This document shows positions 21,201 to 32,166 of a stretch of DNA of 64,000 nt, in pieces. The notes beneath the pieces were generated by a model. The model was given only the letters and a program-made list of their open reading frames with translations. It did not search any database and had not been told where the DNA came from. Origin of the DNA: Geotrypetes seraphini (Eukaryota; Chordata; Amphibia; Gymnophiona; Dermophiidae). The stretch covers positions 11,110,556 through 11,174,555 of the forward strand of contig NC_047088.1 of the NCBI RefSeq assembly GCF_902459505.1. Direction: 5' to 3'. How positions within the stretch are numbered: the stretch's first letter is position 1; every line of letters starts with the position of its first letter. The position numbers were made by a program, and so were the translations under genes.

Positions 21201-21649
21201 TTAGATAAAATTAAAACCGGTGGACATCGTAAAGGACGGCAGATCATAATTATTATTTAACTTACTAAGTTCCTCTATAAGATGTCCAACCCTCCCCCCC
21301 CTGTGATAAGCAAGACCTGTACTCGGATGATATGAATACGGTATAAAATACACATACTTGCTCCGGATCTGTCTTGCCATATATAGATTGTGAGACCGCT
21401 GGGACAGACAGGAAAAAATGCTCGAATGCCTGAATAAATTCATGTAAACGGTTCTGAGCTCCCTTGGGAGAACACTATAGAAAATTGAATGAATAAATAG
21501 TGGGAGGAGTTTCAGCCTCTGATAACCAGAGCTGGTATTGTGTCATCATAATGCCTCATTCCACCAATGCGAGCCAACCTCACCAGTGATGTCACAATGG
21601 CTGGATTGTCCTATAGTTGGCTCACTTTTGCTACATAATGATTTCTAGA

Positions 21650-21885
21650 GTGTTGCAGTGGTTAAAGCTACAGCCTCAGCACCCTGGGGTTGTGGGTTCA
21701 ATCCCACGCTGCTCCTTGTGACCCTAGCCAAGTCACTTAATCCCCCCATTGTCCCATGTACTTTAGATAGACTGTGAACCCACCGGGACAGACAGGGAAA
21801 AATGCTTCAGTACCTGAATAAATTCATGTAAACCGTTCTGAGCTCCCCTGGGAGAACGATATAGAAAATTGAATCAATAAATAGT
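21650..21885 (+). mobile_element. tRNA-derived SINE
   Basis: An A-box-like gtggttaaagct (21659-21670) and a B-box-like ggttcaatccc (21695-21705) have the spacing of a pol III internal promoter. The body continues with caagtcacttaatcccccc and ends in gagaacgatatagaaaattgaat.aataaat. The tail resembles L2-like LINE tails in the window, so mobilisation by that LINE is likely (inference). Confidence 0.8.
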
Positions 21886-22029
21886 GTGAAAAGCTTCAGC
21901 CTCTGATAACCAGAGCTGGCATTGTGATGTCATAATGCCTCATTCCACCAATAAGAGCCAACCTCACCAGTGATGTCACAATGGCTCCATTGTCCTATGC
22001 TTGGCTCACATTCACTACATTTTGATTTC

Positions 22030-22612
22030 TAGAGTGACCCAGTGGTTAAAGCTACAGCCTCAGCACCCTGAAGTTGAGGGTTCAAATCCCCACTGCTCCC
22101 TGTGACCCTGGCCAAGTCACTTAATCCCCCCATTGCCTCAAGTACACTAGATAGATTATGAGCCCACCAGGACAGGCTGGAAAAAATGCTTGAAATATTG
22201 AATAAGAACATAAGAATTGCCGCTGCTGGGTCAGACCAGTGGTCCATCGTGCCCAGCAGTCCGCTCACGCGGCAGCCCTTAGGTCAAAGACCAATGCCCT
22301 GAGTCTAGCCTTACCTGCGTACGTTCTGGTTCAGCAGGAACTTCTCTAACTTTGTCTTGAGTCCCTGGAGGGTGTTTTCCCCTATAACAGATTCCGGAAG
22401 AGCGTTCCAGTTTTCTACCACTCTCTGGGTGAAGAAGAACTTCCTTAAGTTTTTACGGAATCTATCCCCTTTCAACTTTAGAGAGTGCCCTCTTGTTCTC
22501 CCCACCTTCCTGAATATTCAATATTTATTCAAATTAGCTGAATAAATTCATGCAAACCGTTCTGAGACTCCCCTGGGAGAACGGTGTAGAAAACTGAATA
22601 AATAAATACAGG
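22030..22612 (+). mobile_element. tRNA-derived SINE interrupted by a CR1 tail
   Basis: It has the same A-box and B-box (ggttcaaatcc) order as the SINE at 21650. The sequence breaks near 22202 and resumes after about 22509 with gaataaattcatgcaaaccg. The gap is filled by a minus-strand CR1 piece. Confidence 0.8.
22202..22508 (-). mobile_element. CR1-type LINE 3' fragment
   Basis: The inverted tail aataagaacataag is followed by tgggtcagaccagtggtcca. The minus-strand frame encodes GRTRGHSLKLKGDRF and FFTQRVVENWNALPESVIGENTLQG, the CR1 C-terminus. It is inserted in a SINE. Confidence 0.9.
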
Positions 22613-23030
22613 ACACGTAGGCCCTGATTCTATAAAGGGCACCTAACGCTGAGCGGGACTTAGGCGTCCAAATTAAGTTGTTAGTGAGCCATTTAAGGGT
22701 CTTAACGAGTGATAATTGACACATGGACGTCCAAAGAATGCGGATGTCACTTTGTAGGCGCCTCCACAATTTCATGGACGCCCGTTGGGAAAACTCACGC
22801 TTCACGGTAAATACTCCGACGCACATAGGAATTGAATGGGTATTGGGGCATTTGCCGTGCGGCACTCGGCTGTGTGGCTTTCTAAAAGGGGGGCTTATCT
22901 GCTATCTTTATAGTTTGTACAGTACAGGGGGAGATGAATCAATATTTCTCTTTCTCTGGTGTTGCACTATATGTAGAGATTAGCTTCAGGGGGGGGGTTC
23001 AATTTAATTTTTATCTAAATCTAAAACTTA

Positions 23031-23160
23031 GGGCTCCTTTTACAAAGCCGCACTAGCGCTGGCTGAAAAACTACCGCCTGCTCAAGAGAAGGCGGTAGCG
23101 GATAGCACGGCCGGCGGTTTAGCGCGTTAAACCACTAGCGCGGCTTCGTAGAAGGAACCC
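23031..23160. mobile_element. Harbinger-like MITE, 130 bp
   Basis: The ends GGGCTCCTTTTACAAAGCCGC and an inverse gcggcttcgtagaaggaaccc bracket it. The left flank is TTA and the right flank ATA. It is a relative of the copies at 21085 and 51199. Confidence 0.75.
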
Positions 23161-23443
23161 ATAGGTTTGTTTACCGCATCGTCTCCAGAAAGGAACTCGA
23201 TTTGGTTAACTTAAGAGAGTAGACAGATTCATAATCATTTGGATAGAATATGATAAGATATGAACATTAAACCAAATTAATTTTAATACTACCTAATTGG
23301 TAAAATTGCTATCGGCGCTAAACGAAGATTATTTGTCTATGAGAAGTATCCGTTTTCGAGAGGGTAATTCAGCAGTAAAGTTAACCCAGAAACTGCTGGG
23401 GAAGGGATACCTTCGAAAAAGTAAGAAGGAAAAGGGTCTAGAC

Positions 23444-23639
23444 CAGTGGTTGCCAACCCTGCCCTGGAGGACCACCAGGCCAATCGGGTTTTCAGGCTAG
23501 CCCTAATGAATATGCATGAGAGAGATTTGCATATAATGGAAGTGAGAGGCATGCAAATCTCCTCCATGCATATTCATTAGGGCTAGCCTGAAAACCCGAT
23601 TGGCCTGGTGGTCCTCCAGAACAGGGTTGGCAACTACTG
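23444..23639. mobile_element. Palindromic hAT MITE (subfamily A), well preserved
   Basis: It starts CAGTGGTTGCC and ends with the matching inverse. It is flanked by an exact 8-bp repeat, gtctagac, at 23436-23443 and 23640-23647. The two arms pair over nearly the full length around a gagagatttgcatat core. Confidence 0.92.
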
Positions 23640-23647
23640 GTCTAGAC

Positions 23648-24029
23648 TGCACTTCCACTGTCTCAATTTATCGCATCATTTTTGAACCAGATCATCCGTT
23701 ACCGTTTCGAGCTCTCACCAAAATCGGTCTGCAGGGACGCCAGTGGTGTGGAGTCATTGGGAAATAGTTCACCATCAGAACTCACTGATGACATTCCGAA
23801 GAGCAGCAAAGACCCTCCTTTTCAGCTAAACAGACTCCGACAGACTTTACCCCCCTTTCTGTATCCCTCCTTTGAGCCCCATAGTCTCCATGAAATGGCA
23901 ACATTTCCCCCCCTATGTACCCACTACCCTATGACCAGTCATGACCTTCGCTTTTGTAAAATGTCTGCACTGTGATTGTCCTTATGTAACCCGTTCTGCG
24001 CTTCTGGGAGGACGGGCTAGAAATCGAAT
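23648..24029. other. Unassigned stretch ending in a LINE/SINE tail
   Basis: A 97-codon frame at 23682-23975 has no family features I recognise. The end (gtaacccgttctgcgcttct…gaattaaata) is a worn LINE/SINE-type tail. Confidence 0.4.
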
Positions 24030-24240
24030 TAAATAAGAACATAAGAGCATAAGCGTTGCCTCTGCCGAGTCAGACCATCTCGCCCAGCAGTTCGCAACCA
24101 CGGCGGCCCCCCCAGGTCCATGACCTGTATGTGATCTTTTACCTAAAACATCATTTACCTTAGAGAATGTAGCCTTTATAATTAAGATTTTATCATTAAA
24201 GAAGTTTGCTAGATCGGCAGCAGTTGGTTTCTCTCTCACT
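24030..24240 (-). mobile_element. Short CR1 tail and L2-like LINE piece
   Basis: The inverted tail taagaacataagagcataag leads into about 100 bp of CR1 3' end. From about 24130 a minus-strand frame reads REKPTAADLANFFNDKIL, which resembles the EN-RT linker of L2-like elements. Confidence 0.5.
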
Positions 24241-24564
24241 CATCCAACCGCTTTTAAGAAGCGATCCCATCCCTCATGTTTTACTCCTCTCCCCCATTTC
24301 CTTTCAACTCCCCCTTTTTTTTTTGTTTTTTTCTCCCTCTCCTTTCTAATAATGTAACTTTACCCCTCCCCTTCCTCTTAATCATCACTCTCAAGTTTGT
24401 CCCGTCTATGTCCTTAATGTACACTCCCTTTCTCCCTCACAAAACTTTACTTTTATAAGCATAACCTTTTATCCCTATTTTAACATTTTATTCTAAACCG
24501 GATAGATACCCGTTGATGGTCGGTGTCAGCATAGCTATTGCTAGCATTCAGCATTTTCAGTTGG
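24241..24564. other. Unassigned pyrimidine-rich stretch
   Basis: Runs of C and T dominate 24270-24480. No gene is seen. Confidence 0.4.
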
Positions 24565-25277
24565 CGGAACTAATGTTAGCAAAGGCCTATGGGAAATTAT
24601 CTGACTCTGGAATGTTGATGCAGAATTCTGTGCTCCTGCACAGAATTCATATACATTAAGCATCCAGCCAGACTAGATTGTTTATCAAGAAGATAGGCTG
24701 CTTGAATGGGACAAAGAAGCCAGAGACTAATCCCATTTACCATGCCTGCAAGTATCACACCTTCCTTATCAATTAAATTAGCCATTGTTTCAAAAAGTTT
24801 ACAAATTATAAACAGAAAGATACTGGGATATACAATAGTTTCTATATTCAGAATAAGATTCCAAACTATAAAAACCTCCTCTCTGCAACACACATGGAGA
24901 TCTCTCTTTCTCTGTCTATCCTTCTCTTTATCTATGGAACCCGAAACTTAGACCATCACCCCATCCCCCTTTCTCTCTCTCTCTCTGGCTCTCCTTAGAA
25001 CTTCAGACTCTCTGTCTCTTTGCCTCTGAACTCTGTAAGGCAGGGAAATTGCTTTGCTCTCTACTTAATTGTAATGCTTATAAATATTGCTTTTCTGTAA
25101 GCCTATTTCTATAATATATTCTTTATGTAATCACCTCTGGCTGTGTTTCTTATTGGATTCTACTTCTGGTGAATCTTCTGTGAGGGAACTGAACCTGGGA
25201 TCTGGCGTTTGTAAGGACGCCTCTCAAGTGACCCCCACCAACCTAATATTGTGGGGGCCTGACTAACAATCCTTACA
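24565..25277 (+). mobile_element. Probable solo LTR or LTR fragment (fossil)
   Basis: The region has LTR-like order: an upstream part, a pyrimidine-rich tract, a transcript-start-like and poly(A)-like middle (tataaata, aatatattc), and a conserved-looking end finishing in CCTTACA at 25277. No target duplication could be fixed and no internal retroviral genes are adjacent. Family and exact left edge are uncertain. It appears old and broken. Confidence 0.4.
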
Positions 25278-25866
25278 GTTGGTATATTAAAAATTAATAA
25301 AACTTGAAACTACATATTTGTATAAAACACTGACCAAAAATAGAGCGGACCACAGGCCTCCCCACAAGTTGAATTTTAAATCTTCTGGCAGCCACTGCAC
25401 AGTGTCACTTCACAATGAAGACTTCTGGAGCAGGCCTGCTCGTTGACGCTACGTTGCAGCTGCCGGAAGATTTAAAATTCCAGTGACTGGGGAAGGTTGG
25501 TGGGGGGGGGAGCTGGAGAGAGAGGTCAAGCCACAGGATCCTGCTGGGGCAAAGGTGGAGCCTTTGAGCCTCCCCCCCCAAACGAAAAAGCATATGGTTG
25601 CCATGGTGGTTAAGCTTCTAAACTGAGACTGAGTGGAAAAGAAGCTCAAAACTGTCTGTTTTTGAAGGAACCTCAATTCCACCCCCCCAACAACAACGAC
25701 AAAAAATAATAATGAATAAACATCTGTTTCAAACTTGATTCAAAGTCTGACATGTATAAAACCAGGATATAGCTCACAAGAGGCCACATCAGGTTCAAAG
25801 CAGGTCTGTAGAAATTGCAGCTTCCCTCAAGAGAAAAACAGTGAATACAACGCTCGGAGCCTTTAT
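25278..25866. other. Unassigned stretch
   Basis: A dyad pairs gttgaattttaaatcttctggcagc (25370-25394) with the inverse gcagctgccggaagatttaaaattc (25458-25482), suggesting a decayed foldback element. The rest is unrecognised. Confidence 0.4.
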
Positions 25867-26038
25867 TAAGAACATAAGATTTGCCACTGCTGGGTCAGAT
25901 CAGTGGTCACATCATGCCCAGCAGTCCGCTCTCGTGGCGGCCCTTAGGTCAAAGACCAGTGCCCTATTTGAAATCTAGCCTTACCTGAGTCTGTCCTGTT
26001 CCAGTAGGAACTTATCCAACCTTTTCTTGAATCCCTGT
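25867..26038 (-). mobile_element. CR1-type LINE 3' fragment
   Basis: The inverted tail taagaacataag and the gccactgctgggtcagatca block mark the 3' end of a CR1. It is short and non-coding. Confidence 0.85.
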
Positions 26039-26436
26039 GACACAATTGGGATCTAGTGCCAAAAGACATTTCTCTGGAATCCATTGGTCATGGGCCAGAA
26101 ATGGCTGTTTTTCCTCCTTTTTTGTGTCTACGGGAGCCTGCTAAAACTTGATAGCCTCCTTGCTAATTATGTCCTTCCTGCTTGTAAAGAAGTGCAGAAG
26201 TGTCTGACATTTAGGGGGAAAATTCTAGAAGTGGCACCACTGAACAATATTCTCTAATGGGCATTCTGGGGTTGGTGTGTAGCAGCGAGCAACAGAACCA
26301 AAAGAAGGGAGGTCCAACCTCGTCTGCAGTGAAAAAACCAGCCAGGAACAAACCAACCAAAACTGCAGATATGTACAACGATGTAGGCGAATTTTATTGT
26401 CAAGCAAACTATATATTAAGACCTTTTTACCAAACA

Positions 26437-26483
26437 GGGGAACCAACACGGTCCGTGTTTCGGACAACCTTCATCAGGGGTCC
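26437..26483 (-). ncRNA. Hammerhead ribozyme-like motif, left arm
   Basis: On the minus strand it reads GGACCC, exact CTGATGA, AGGTTGTCC, GAAA, CAC...GTG, TT, GGTTCC. Both invariant boxes are present. Stem III is CAC/GTG. Stem I has a mismatch compared with the right-arm copy. Confidence 0.7.
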
Positions 26484-26683
26484 ATGGTAGATAAAGGAAA
26501 AAAACATATGTCACAACAAATATTGAAAAAGATAATGTAAAACCAAACAGATGATGTGTCACGCCGAGAGTCTAGCGATTTTTACTATTTGCAGAGACTC
26601 TCGGCGTGACACATCATCTGTTTGGTTTTACATTATCTTTTTCAATATTTGTTGTGACATATGTTTTTTCCTTTATCTACCAT

Positions 26684-26729
26684 GGACCCCTGATGAAGGT
26701 TGTCCGAAACATGGACTGTGTTGGGTCCC
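26684..26729 (+). ncRNA. Hammerhead ribozyme-like motif, right arm
   Basis: Stem I is GGACCC (26684-26689) with GGGTCC (26723-26728). CTGATGA is exact (26690-26696) and GAAA is exact (26706-26709). Stem III is CAT/GTG (26710-26712 with 26718-26720), followed by TT at the cleavage position. Hammerheads of this type are known in the terminal repeats of Penelope-like elements. Stem II is short and imperfect, so activity may need a dimer. Confidence 0.75.
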
Positions 26730-26838
26730 CTGTTTGGTAAAAAGGTCTTAATATATAGTTTGCTTGTCACAATAAAATTCGCCTACATCGTTGTACATAT
26801 CTGCAGTTTTGGTTTGTTTGTTCCTGGTGTGTAGCAGC

Positions 26839-27985
26839 ACCAGAATTTACCCTCAGCTGTGGGTATAAGGAGTTACCCAATACCAAAGTCCCGAAACACT
26901 CCCAAACTCGACATGCACTCCAATATAGATCAAAAAATAATTAAAAAAACATCATCCACTGTTCAAAACCTACAAAAAACCCCTACTATAGCAGTGATGG
27001 CAATAGTGCTCAGAAAATGTCAGCAGAGAAAGCATCCCAGCCTTGAGCTGCCTCCAGGATGCCCTCTTTCAGCTTCTGGAGAGCTTTAGCTATCCTGGCT
27101 CTGGGCTAACAGCATGCTTTACTTATCCAGATCTATTCCAAGGATGGGACGGAGTCTTGCCATGCATATTCACAATATCTCCTATGAATTTTCCTGGCCT
27201 CTAGGTGCCGCTCTTGCACTGAGTACCTGGGCTGGATTCATCTCGGCTCCCAGGGTTTCTGGAATAGCTTCACACATTTTCAGGTTCTTATGCTACTCCC
27301 CCCAGAGACTCAGATTTTAGATTTCATTGCTGTTTGACACTGACATTTCTCATTTCACATTCTGATGGGTACCTCAATAATGCCCCAGGCAAGAGCAGAG
27401 GCCAGATATCAGAGTTTCATGCTGAAATGTTCAGATCTGTACTTAAAGAGAGTGAAATGGATTCTGGGCAGTCCAGATTTTCTGCACAACATTCTCCTTT
27501 CACCTATTATTGTATTTGTGAATGTATGCATGCGTGTTGCACGTATGAGGTGTCCGAATGTAGGGTGGTACATCTCTGAGTGTATCTCTGGTGGTGGTGG
27601 TGGTGTGTGCACATGTATGTGTAATTTGATCCTGCCATTTTTACCTCACCTGTTTGACCCCACCCCCCCTAAAAAAAAAAAAAAAAAAGAACATATCCAA
27701 TATAGGCAGTCTGACAGTTCTAATACATGATAACCAAAATGTAGCCATGAGAAATTCAGACTTCACAGCCAGCCTTACCCCTAATTCAAAATTTAATAAC
27801 AATCAAACTGTAACGTGGATGGATTTGTGACAAAGATGCACCGAACTTCAGTGGCAACATATGAAGTAGTTAAAGTTATTAAACCTATGGAATAAGCAGA
27901 GAATTGCTTTATGGCAAGCCAGAAAGAACGCTTTGATAAAGCGCTCTTCTAGAGTAGATTTCTTCCCCCATGTCTTAATTTAGGG
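26839..27985. other. Unassigned stretch
   Basis: No host gene is seen. A run of 18 A at 27671-27688 and a ggtggtggtggt stretch at 27590 are the only simple features. The frame at 27365-27730 crosses the A-run and is not convincing. Confidence 0.4.
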
Positions 27986-28095
27986 AAGTGTTTCCCAAGT
28001 CTGTAGTGGAGTATCCCCTTCCTAGTTGCATTTTAGGTATCCATAGTGAATATGCATGACATTCATTTGCCTCCGTTATATGCAAATCTCTTTCA
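27986..28095. mobile_element. Left half of a hAT MITE (subfamily A)
   Basis: From gtgtttcccaagtctg the sequence follows the left arm and centre of the palindromic MITE. It stops where a CR1 tail has inserted, and the right arm is gone. Confidence 0.6.
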
Positions 28096-28096
28096 T

Positions 28097-28487
28097 AAGA
28101 ACAACATAAGAATAGCCTTCCTGGGTCAGACCAATGGTCCATCAAGTCCAGTAGCCCGTTCTCACGGTGGCCAATCCAGGTCACTAGTACCTGGCCAAAA
28201 CCCAAGGAGTAGCAACATTCCATTCAGAATCTCAAAGAATAGCAAGATTCTGGAATCCCGAAGAGTAACAAAAGAGTCCGGAACCTCAAAGAGTAATAAC
28301 ATTCCATGTTACCGATCCAGGGCAAGCAGAGGCTTCCTTCCATGTCTTAATAACAGACTATGAACTTTTCCTCCAGGAATTTGTTCTAACCTTTCTTAAA
28401 CCCAGCTATGCTATCCACTTTTACCACAACCTCTGGCAACACGTTCCAGAGCTTAACTATTCTCTGAGTGAAAAAAATATTTATCTG
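28097..28487 (-). mobile_element. CR1-type LINE 3' fragment
   Basis: The inverted tail aacaacataagaatagcc and gggtcagaccaatggtccat are followed by just over one unit of the 84-bp minisatellite, then tcttaataacagactatgaac. It belongs to the subfamily at 8000, 15886 and 47020. Confidence 0.85.
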
Positions 28488-29317
28488 CCATCATCTTCTA
28501 CATTTGTTATGATATGTCCCAAATGCACTAGAATGGACCATGAAATATAGAGAGGAGCTTCGGACTGCGGCTAATGCTTTCACATTTGTTCAAATTTCTA
28601 AAGAATTTCATAAGCTGACCTTCCTGAGACTTAGGGCTAGATTCCGTAAGCAAACCAATCATGTACCGATCGATTTGCGACCTGATTTTTCTCCGTCCCA
28701 ATTCACTAACCTCTGTCCCAATCATCCTCCATTCTGATCCATGTATGCAAAAGAGGGGAAACGGCCTGCAAAGAAATCTGGGACACTGACTGGGTTGGCG
28801 AGTGCTGGGGACCAGTCGCTCACGTCCTTTCCGACTGTCCCGCCAGCCCTGCAGCCCTGAAATAAACTTTTTCTTTCTGCCACGACCTGCTCTCTGCCTC
28901 CCCGGCTCCGGGGTCTCCTGCTCTCTGCCGTGACCAAAGGTGAAATTACACTGGAAACTGGGGTGGGACAGGGAGGCAGGCAGCCGTTACACTTGACAAT
29001 TCCAGTAGCTTGTAAAATTTCCCCCAGAAGTCCAGGCTTCCTCAGAGCTGGGATCCATCAAGGTCTGTTACTGTCTTGCCGGGCACAGAACAGCCACTGG
29101 AAGCTTCAGTGGTGCAACTGCCGTCCTGTATCTGGCACCGATCAGACCCTCCTCTTGCCGCCCTGCTCTCGCCCCGAATCTCTCTTGCTGCCCCGAATCT
29201 CCTTCTTTCACTGCCCCGGTTCTCCTGCCCTTCCCTGCCCTTCCCTGCACGTGATTGTAACCCAAGGGTATAAAGCGGGTTAAAACCACAGGCTCGCAAA
29301 GAAAGAGTTTTTAAAAA

Positions 29318-30271
29318 GGGCTAGATTCAAAAAATAGACAAAATAGACAAAAAATAGACAAAATGGTGAGGAAAACTAGGTCAAAAAGGGAAGAAAAAGA
29401 GGAAAAAATAAAGAGAAAGAGAAATGAACCCCATAAGAGAATCCAAGTAAGAATGAGTCTGAAGAGGGAGGGTACAGAAGAGGACAGAAGACCCCAATAG
29501 ATGGTAACAGTTCAATAGTAGACTCCTCTCGCGATGGGGAAGGGACAGCCAATACTCCTCCCATAGAAACCTTCAAGATCATGAAGGGCATAGAAAAAAT
29601 AGATAGGGACAGATTTTTCAAATTAAGGGGATCAATAAGTACAAGGGGGCACTCAGAGAAATTGAAAGGGGAGAGGTTTAGAACAAACGCCAGGAAGTTC
29701 TTTTTCACACAGAGGGTGGTGGATACATGGAACGCGCTACCAGAGGATGTGATAAACAGGAGCACGCTACAGGGGTTCAAAGAAGCTTTGGATAGGTACC
29801 TGGAAGACAAAGGGATTGAGGGGTACAGATAAGAGTAGAGGTAGATTATAGGGATGGGATTAGAGGTAAGTTACAAAATTAATCAGGGACCACTGTTCAG
29901 GCACTAGGCCTGATGGGCTGCCGCGGGAGTGGACCGCTGAGCAAGATGGACCTCTGGTCTGACTCAGCGGGGGCAACTTCTTATGTTCTTATGTTCATAC
30001 ATCCTGAAATCGAGACCATCTTCGTTCATCCCGAGTGCCCGCAGCCCTGGGTGGGGTTTTCAGAGGGTTTTACATGGAAAATTGTATTGAGCACCTCTTG
30101 TTCCTGAGACATCTGATCTTGGTTGTGTTTATGACCTTTTCTCTGTATGCCCGGTAGGGCGGTTTTTTCTGGATTGCTGGATCTCCCTTTACTCTGTTAT
30201 GTTATGTGTGTACTGGTTTGCTCAATAAAGAAATATTATATATTAAAAAAAAAAAAATGGGCTAGATTCAA
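29318..30271 (+). mobile_element. L1-like poly(A) insertion with nested CR1
   Basis: An AATAAA-type signal (30227) and an A-tract precede 30258. The exact 13-bp repeat gggctagattcaa occurs at 29318-29330 and at 30259-30271, bracketing the inserted segment as a target duplication. The unique part, excluding the CR1 at 29563-29998, is a 5'-truncated L1-like 3' UTR. The repeat resembles the Harbinger-like terminus, so the duplication should be read with some caution. Confidence 0.6.
29563..29998 (+). mobile_element. CR1-type LINE 3' end
   Basis: It encodes IETFKIMKGIEKIDRDRFF, TRGHSEKLKGERFRTNARKF and VVDTWNALPEDVINRSTLQGFKEALD, then the non-coding tctggtctgactcagcgggg box. It ends in the octamer tail cttatgttcttatgtt. 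It is near-identical in layout to 56426-56997. Confidence 0.92.
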
Positions 30272-30505
30272 GTAAAAAAAAAAAAAAAAAGGTCGCTGCT
30301 CGTAAGCATGCTCAGATCATCTACAGATGGTCTGCGCATGCGTCGGGATCGCTACAGAGCGATCCCAGCGGTCGGTTGGGGGCATAATGCTGATCACTCT
30401 CGTTTGCATGAGGGCGATTTGTGAATTAGCCCCCCTCCCTCCCCCGGACACGGATTCGATCCCTCACGGATCTGATCCGATCCGTGCCCTTAATGAATTT
30501 AACCC

Positions 30506-31440
30506 TTCAACGGCTGCTTTCTGCAATATGAGCCAGTGCTGGATTGATCTTTGTTTTGCTTTTTTTTCGCTGGTGAGAATGAGCGAATAGACCTGGCTGA
30601 TGGTGGTTTGATCTATCAGGCTCTTAAGTATTGCCCTCCCGATTTTCAGGTTTGTACAGCATTTCTTCTTTCTGAATACAGTGAAAGCTGCTCAGAGCGT
30701 TAGATGGTGACAACAGATAGAGCCAGAGGCAAAGAAAGGTCAAGGAAAGCATCCTCACAGGCATAGCCATCCGTGTAGTGAATGGAGAAGTACATTTTCA
30801 CATAGGCTGTTGATAACCAAATTTGTAAATAGCTGAGAAATATGAACGACTGGATTTTGTTTGTCCAGAAACAGGTGTGCATAATTTTACATGCATGAAA
30901 TTATGGGTCAGACCCTTTAATGTTAGGTTTGAATATAACATCTGTTTCCCCCCTCCAATCATGACATAGCATTCAAGCTCTGAATTAGACAACATTAGTC
31001 TAAATGAAACTCTCAGCATCAGCCTGGATTATTTTTCCTGTCGGTTTATCAGCCTTCAAAATTCATCTTTGCAACAAAAGGCATTACAGTATCTCAAACG
31101 CGGCTTAGATAATCTCATGTTTTACAAATGTCATAGCACTCAATATTGATCGCTTGTTCTTCAGGTATTTTACAACAGTTAGCAGATAAAATATCTCCAA
31201 GTTTAATGCTTATGGGGGTCCTTTAAGGTGCGCTATAGATTTTCAGTCTGCTTTTAAACAAGGGAAGGGGTTTGGCGAACAGTCTCGGGTAATTTATTCC
31301 AGGCATAGGGGGCAACTAGAGTTTTGGTCTTGTGTCTTTGAACATATCATCTGCTTTTGATTCACTGGATTTGTCTTTACTTTTAGCTAAATTAAGGAAA
31401 TTTGAGTGTTGCAGGGTCCATTCCTCAGATTTACTTATTA
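30506..31440. other. Unassigned stretch
   Basis: No recognised repeat or gene. This is one of the longer stretches of apparently unique DNA in the window. Confidence 0.4.
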
Positions 31441-31965
31441 AAAAGTTGATGTTCAATAATTTTTTATTGAGATTTAAGAATAAAATAGACATTACAAAAA
31501 TCTTAGAAAGAATCTCATCTCAACTCAGTTAATACATTGTGGATACATAAATTCAAAGAAATCAACAATCAATTATCACCACAATACAAACACGGTAAAG
31601 TACCTCCCAACACTCTCTCCCCCCTCCCATTCCCAAATATTACTAATAAATAGTGCTTCACTTTCTGATTACAAATGTGATGAGTTCACTACACAACTGA
31701 CTGATAATTGCTGTATATAAGGTTCCCAGGTCATCCCAAATTGACTCTGTTTTTTATAAGATGGGGAGATCCCCCTAGCTTCCGTAATCGTAAGAGCATG
31801 AAATGCTGCCCTCCAATGCCAAAATGAGGGTGGACTTTCTTCCAACCAATGTGGTACAATAAAGGATTTGCAAAATAATTCCCTAACCCCTTTCTTAAAA
31901 AATCCTTGCCCACTGAAGAAATAATACGCATACCACTGTGCGGCTTACATATCACATACATAATA
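31441..31965 (-). mobile_element. L1-type LINE 3' end
   Basis: A minus-strand frame reads VPHWLEESPPSFWHWRAAFH, then ALTITEARGISPSYKKQSQF, then WEPYIQQLS, and stops near 31673. This resembles the C-terminal end of an L1 ORF2. The 3' UTR runs left to an inverted ctcaataaaaaattatt end near 31445. It is strongly 5' truncated. Confidence 0.6.
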
Positions 31966-32166
31966 TCTTACGTTCCCTGCGGTTTCCATACATATAACAT
32001 GGACATCATTGGATAACTTCATTAACATCCCCCCATATAAGATGTCAAATACACCAAGTCAAATTAAATTTCAACAGTTAAGGAAGCAAAAGAGCATCTA
32101 CAGACAGGAACAAATCAAGGTCAAAAATTTTGAAATGCAGACAAACGTTGAATCATACATTCCTAT

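Larger units (their letters stand above)
21500..22612 (+). repeat. Two tandem module-plus-SINE units
   Basis: Unit 1 (about 21505-21885) and unit 2 (about 21890-22612, lengthened by a CR1 insertion) each contain the inverted CRE-like module followed by a tRNA-derived SINE. This is a head-to-tail duplication of a composite rather than two chance insertions. Confidence 0.75.
26274..26838 (+). mobile_element. Penelope-like element foldback with 13-bp target duplication
   Basis: An exact 13-bp direct repeat, ggtgtgtagcagc, lies at 26274-26286 and 26826-26838. The insertion between has a 57-bp left extension (26287-26343) and then an inverted repeat of about 220-bp arms (26344-26570 against 26592-26825). 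Arm divergence is a few percent with one small indel, so it is older than the foldback at 3093. Each arm holds a hammerhead core. There is no coding part. The layout repeats that of 3080-5098. Confidence 0.8.
28634..30505. mobile_element. Harbinger-like non-autonomous element, copy 2
   Basis: The left end GGGCTAGATTCCG after a TTA resembles the end of copy 1 (5856-7878). Interior blocks (gaggggaaacggcctgcaaag; atcatctacagatggtctgc) match copy 1. The right end, near 30505, is worn. An L1-like insertion sits inside. Confidence 0.5.

Noticed and set aside
21655-21710. Possible tRNA gene from A-box and B-box
   Set aside because: The boxes belong to a SINE with a LINE-type tail. No cloverleaf or anticodon arm could be fitted.
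31332-31532. Plus frame resembling a reverse-transcriptase start (SSAFDSLDLSLLLAKL)
   Set aside because: The short match to the FDSxD-type motif of LINE RT is not followed by other RT motifs; it may be a tiny LINE relic but is too short to call.
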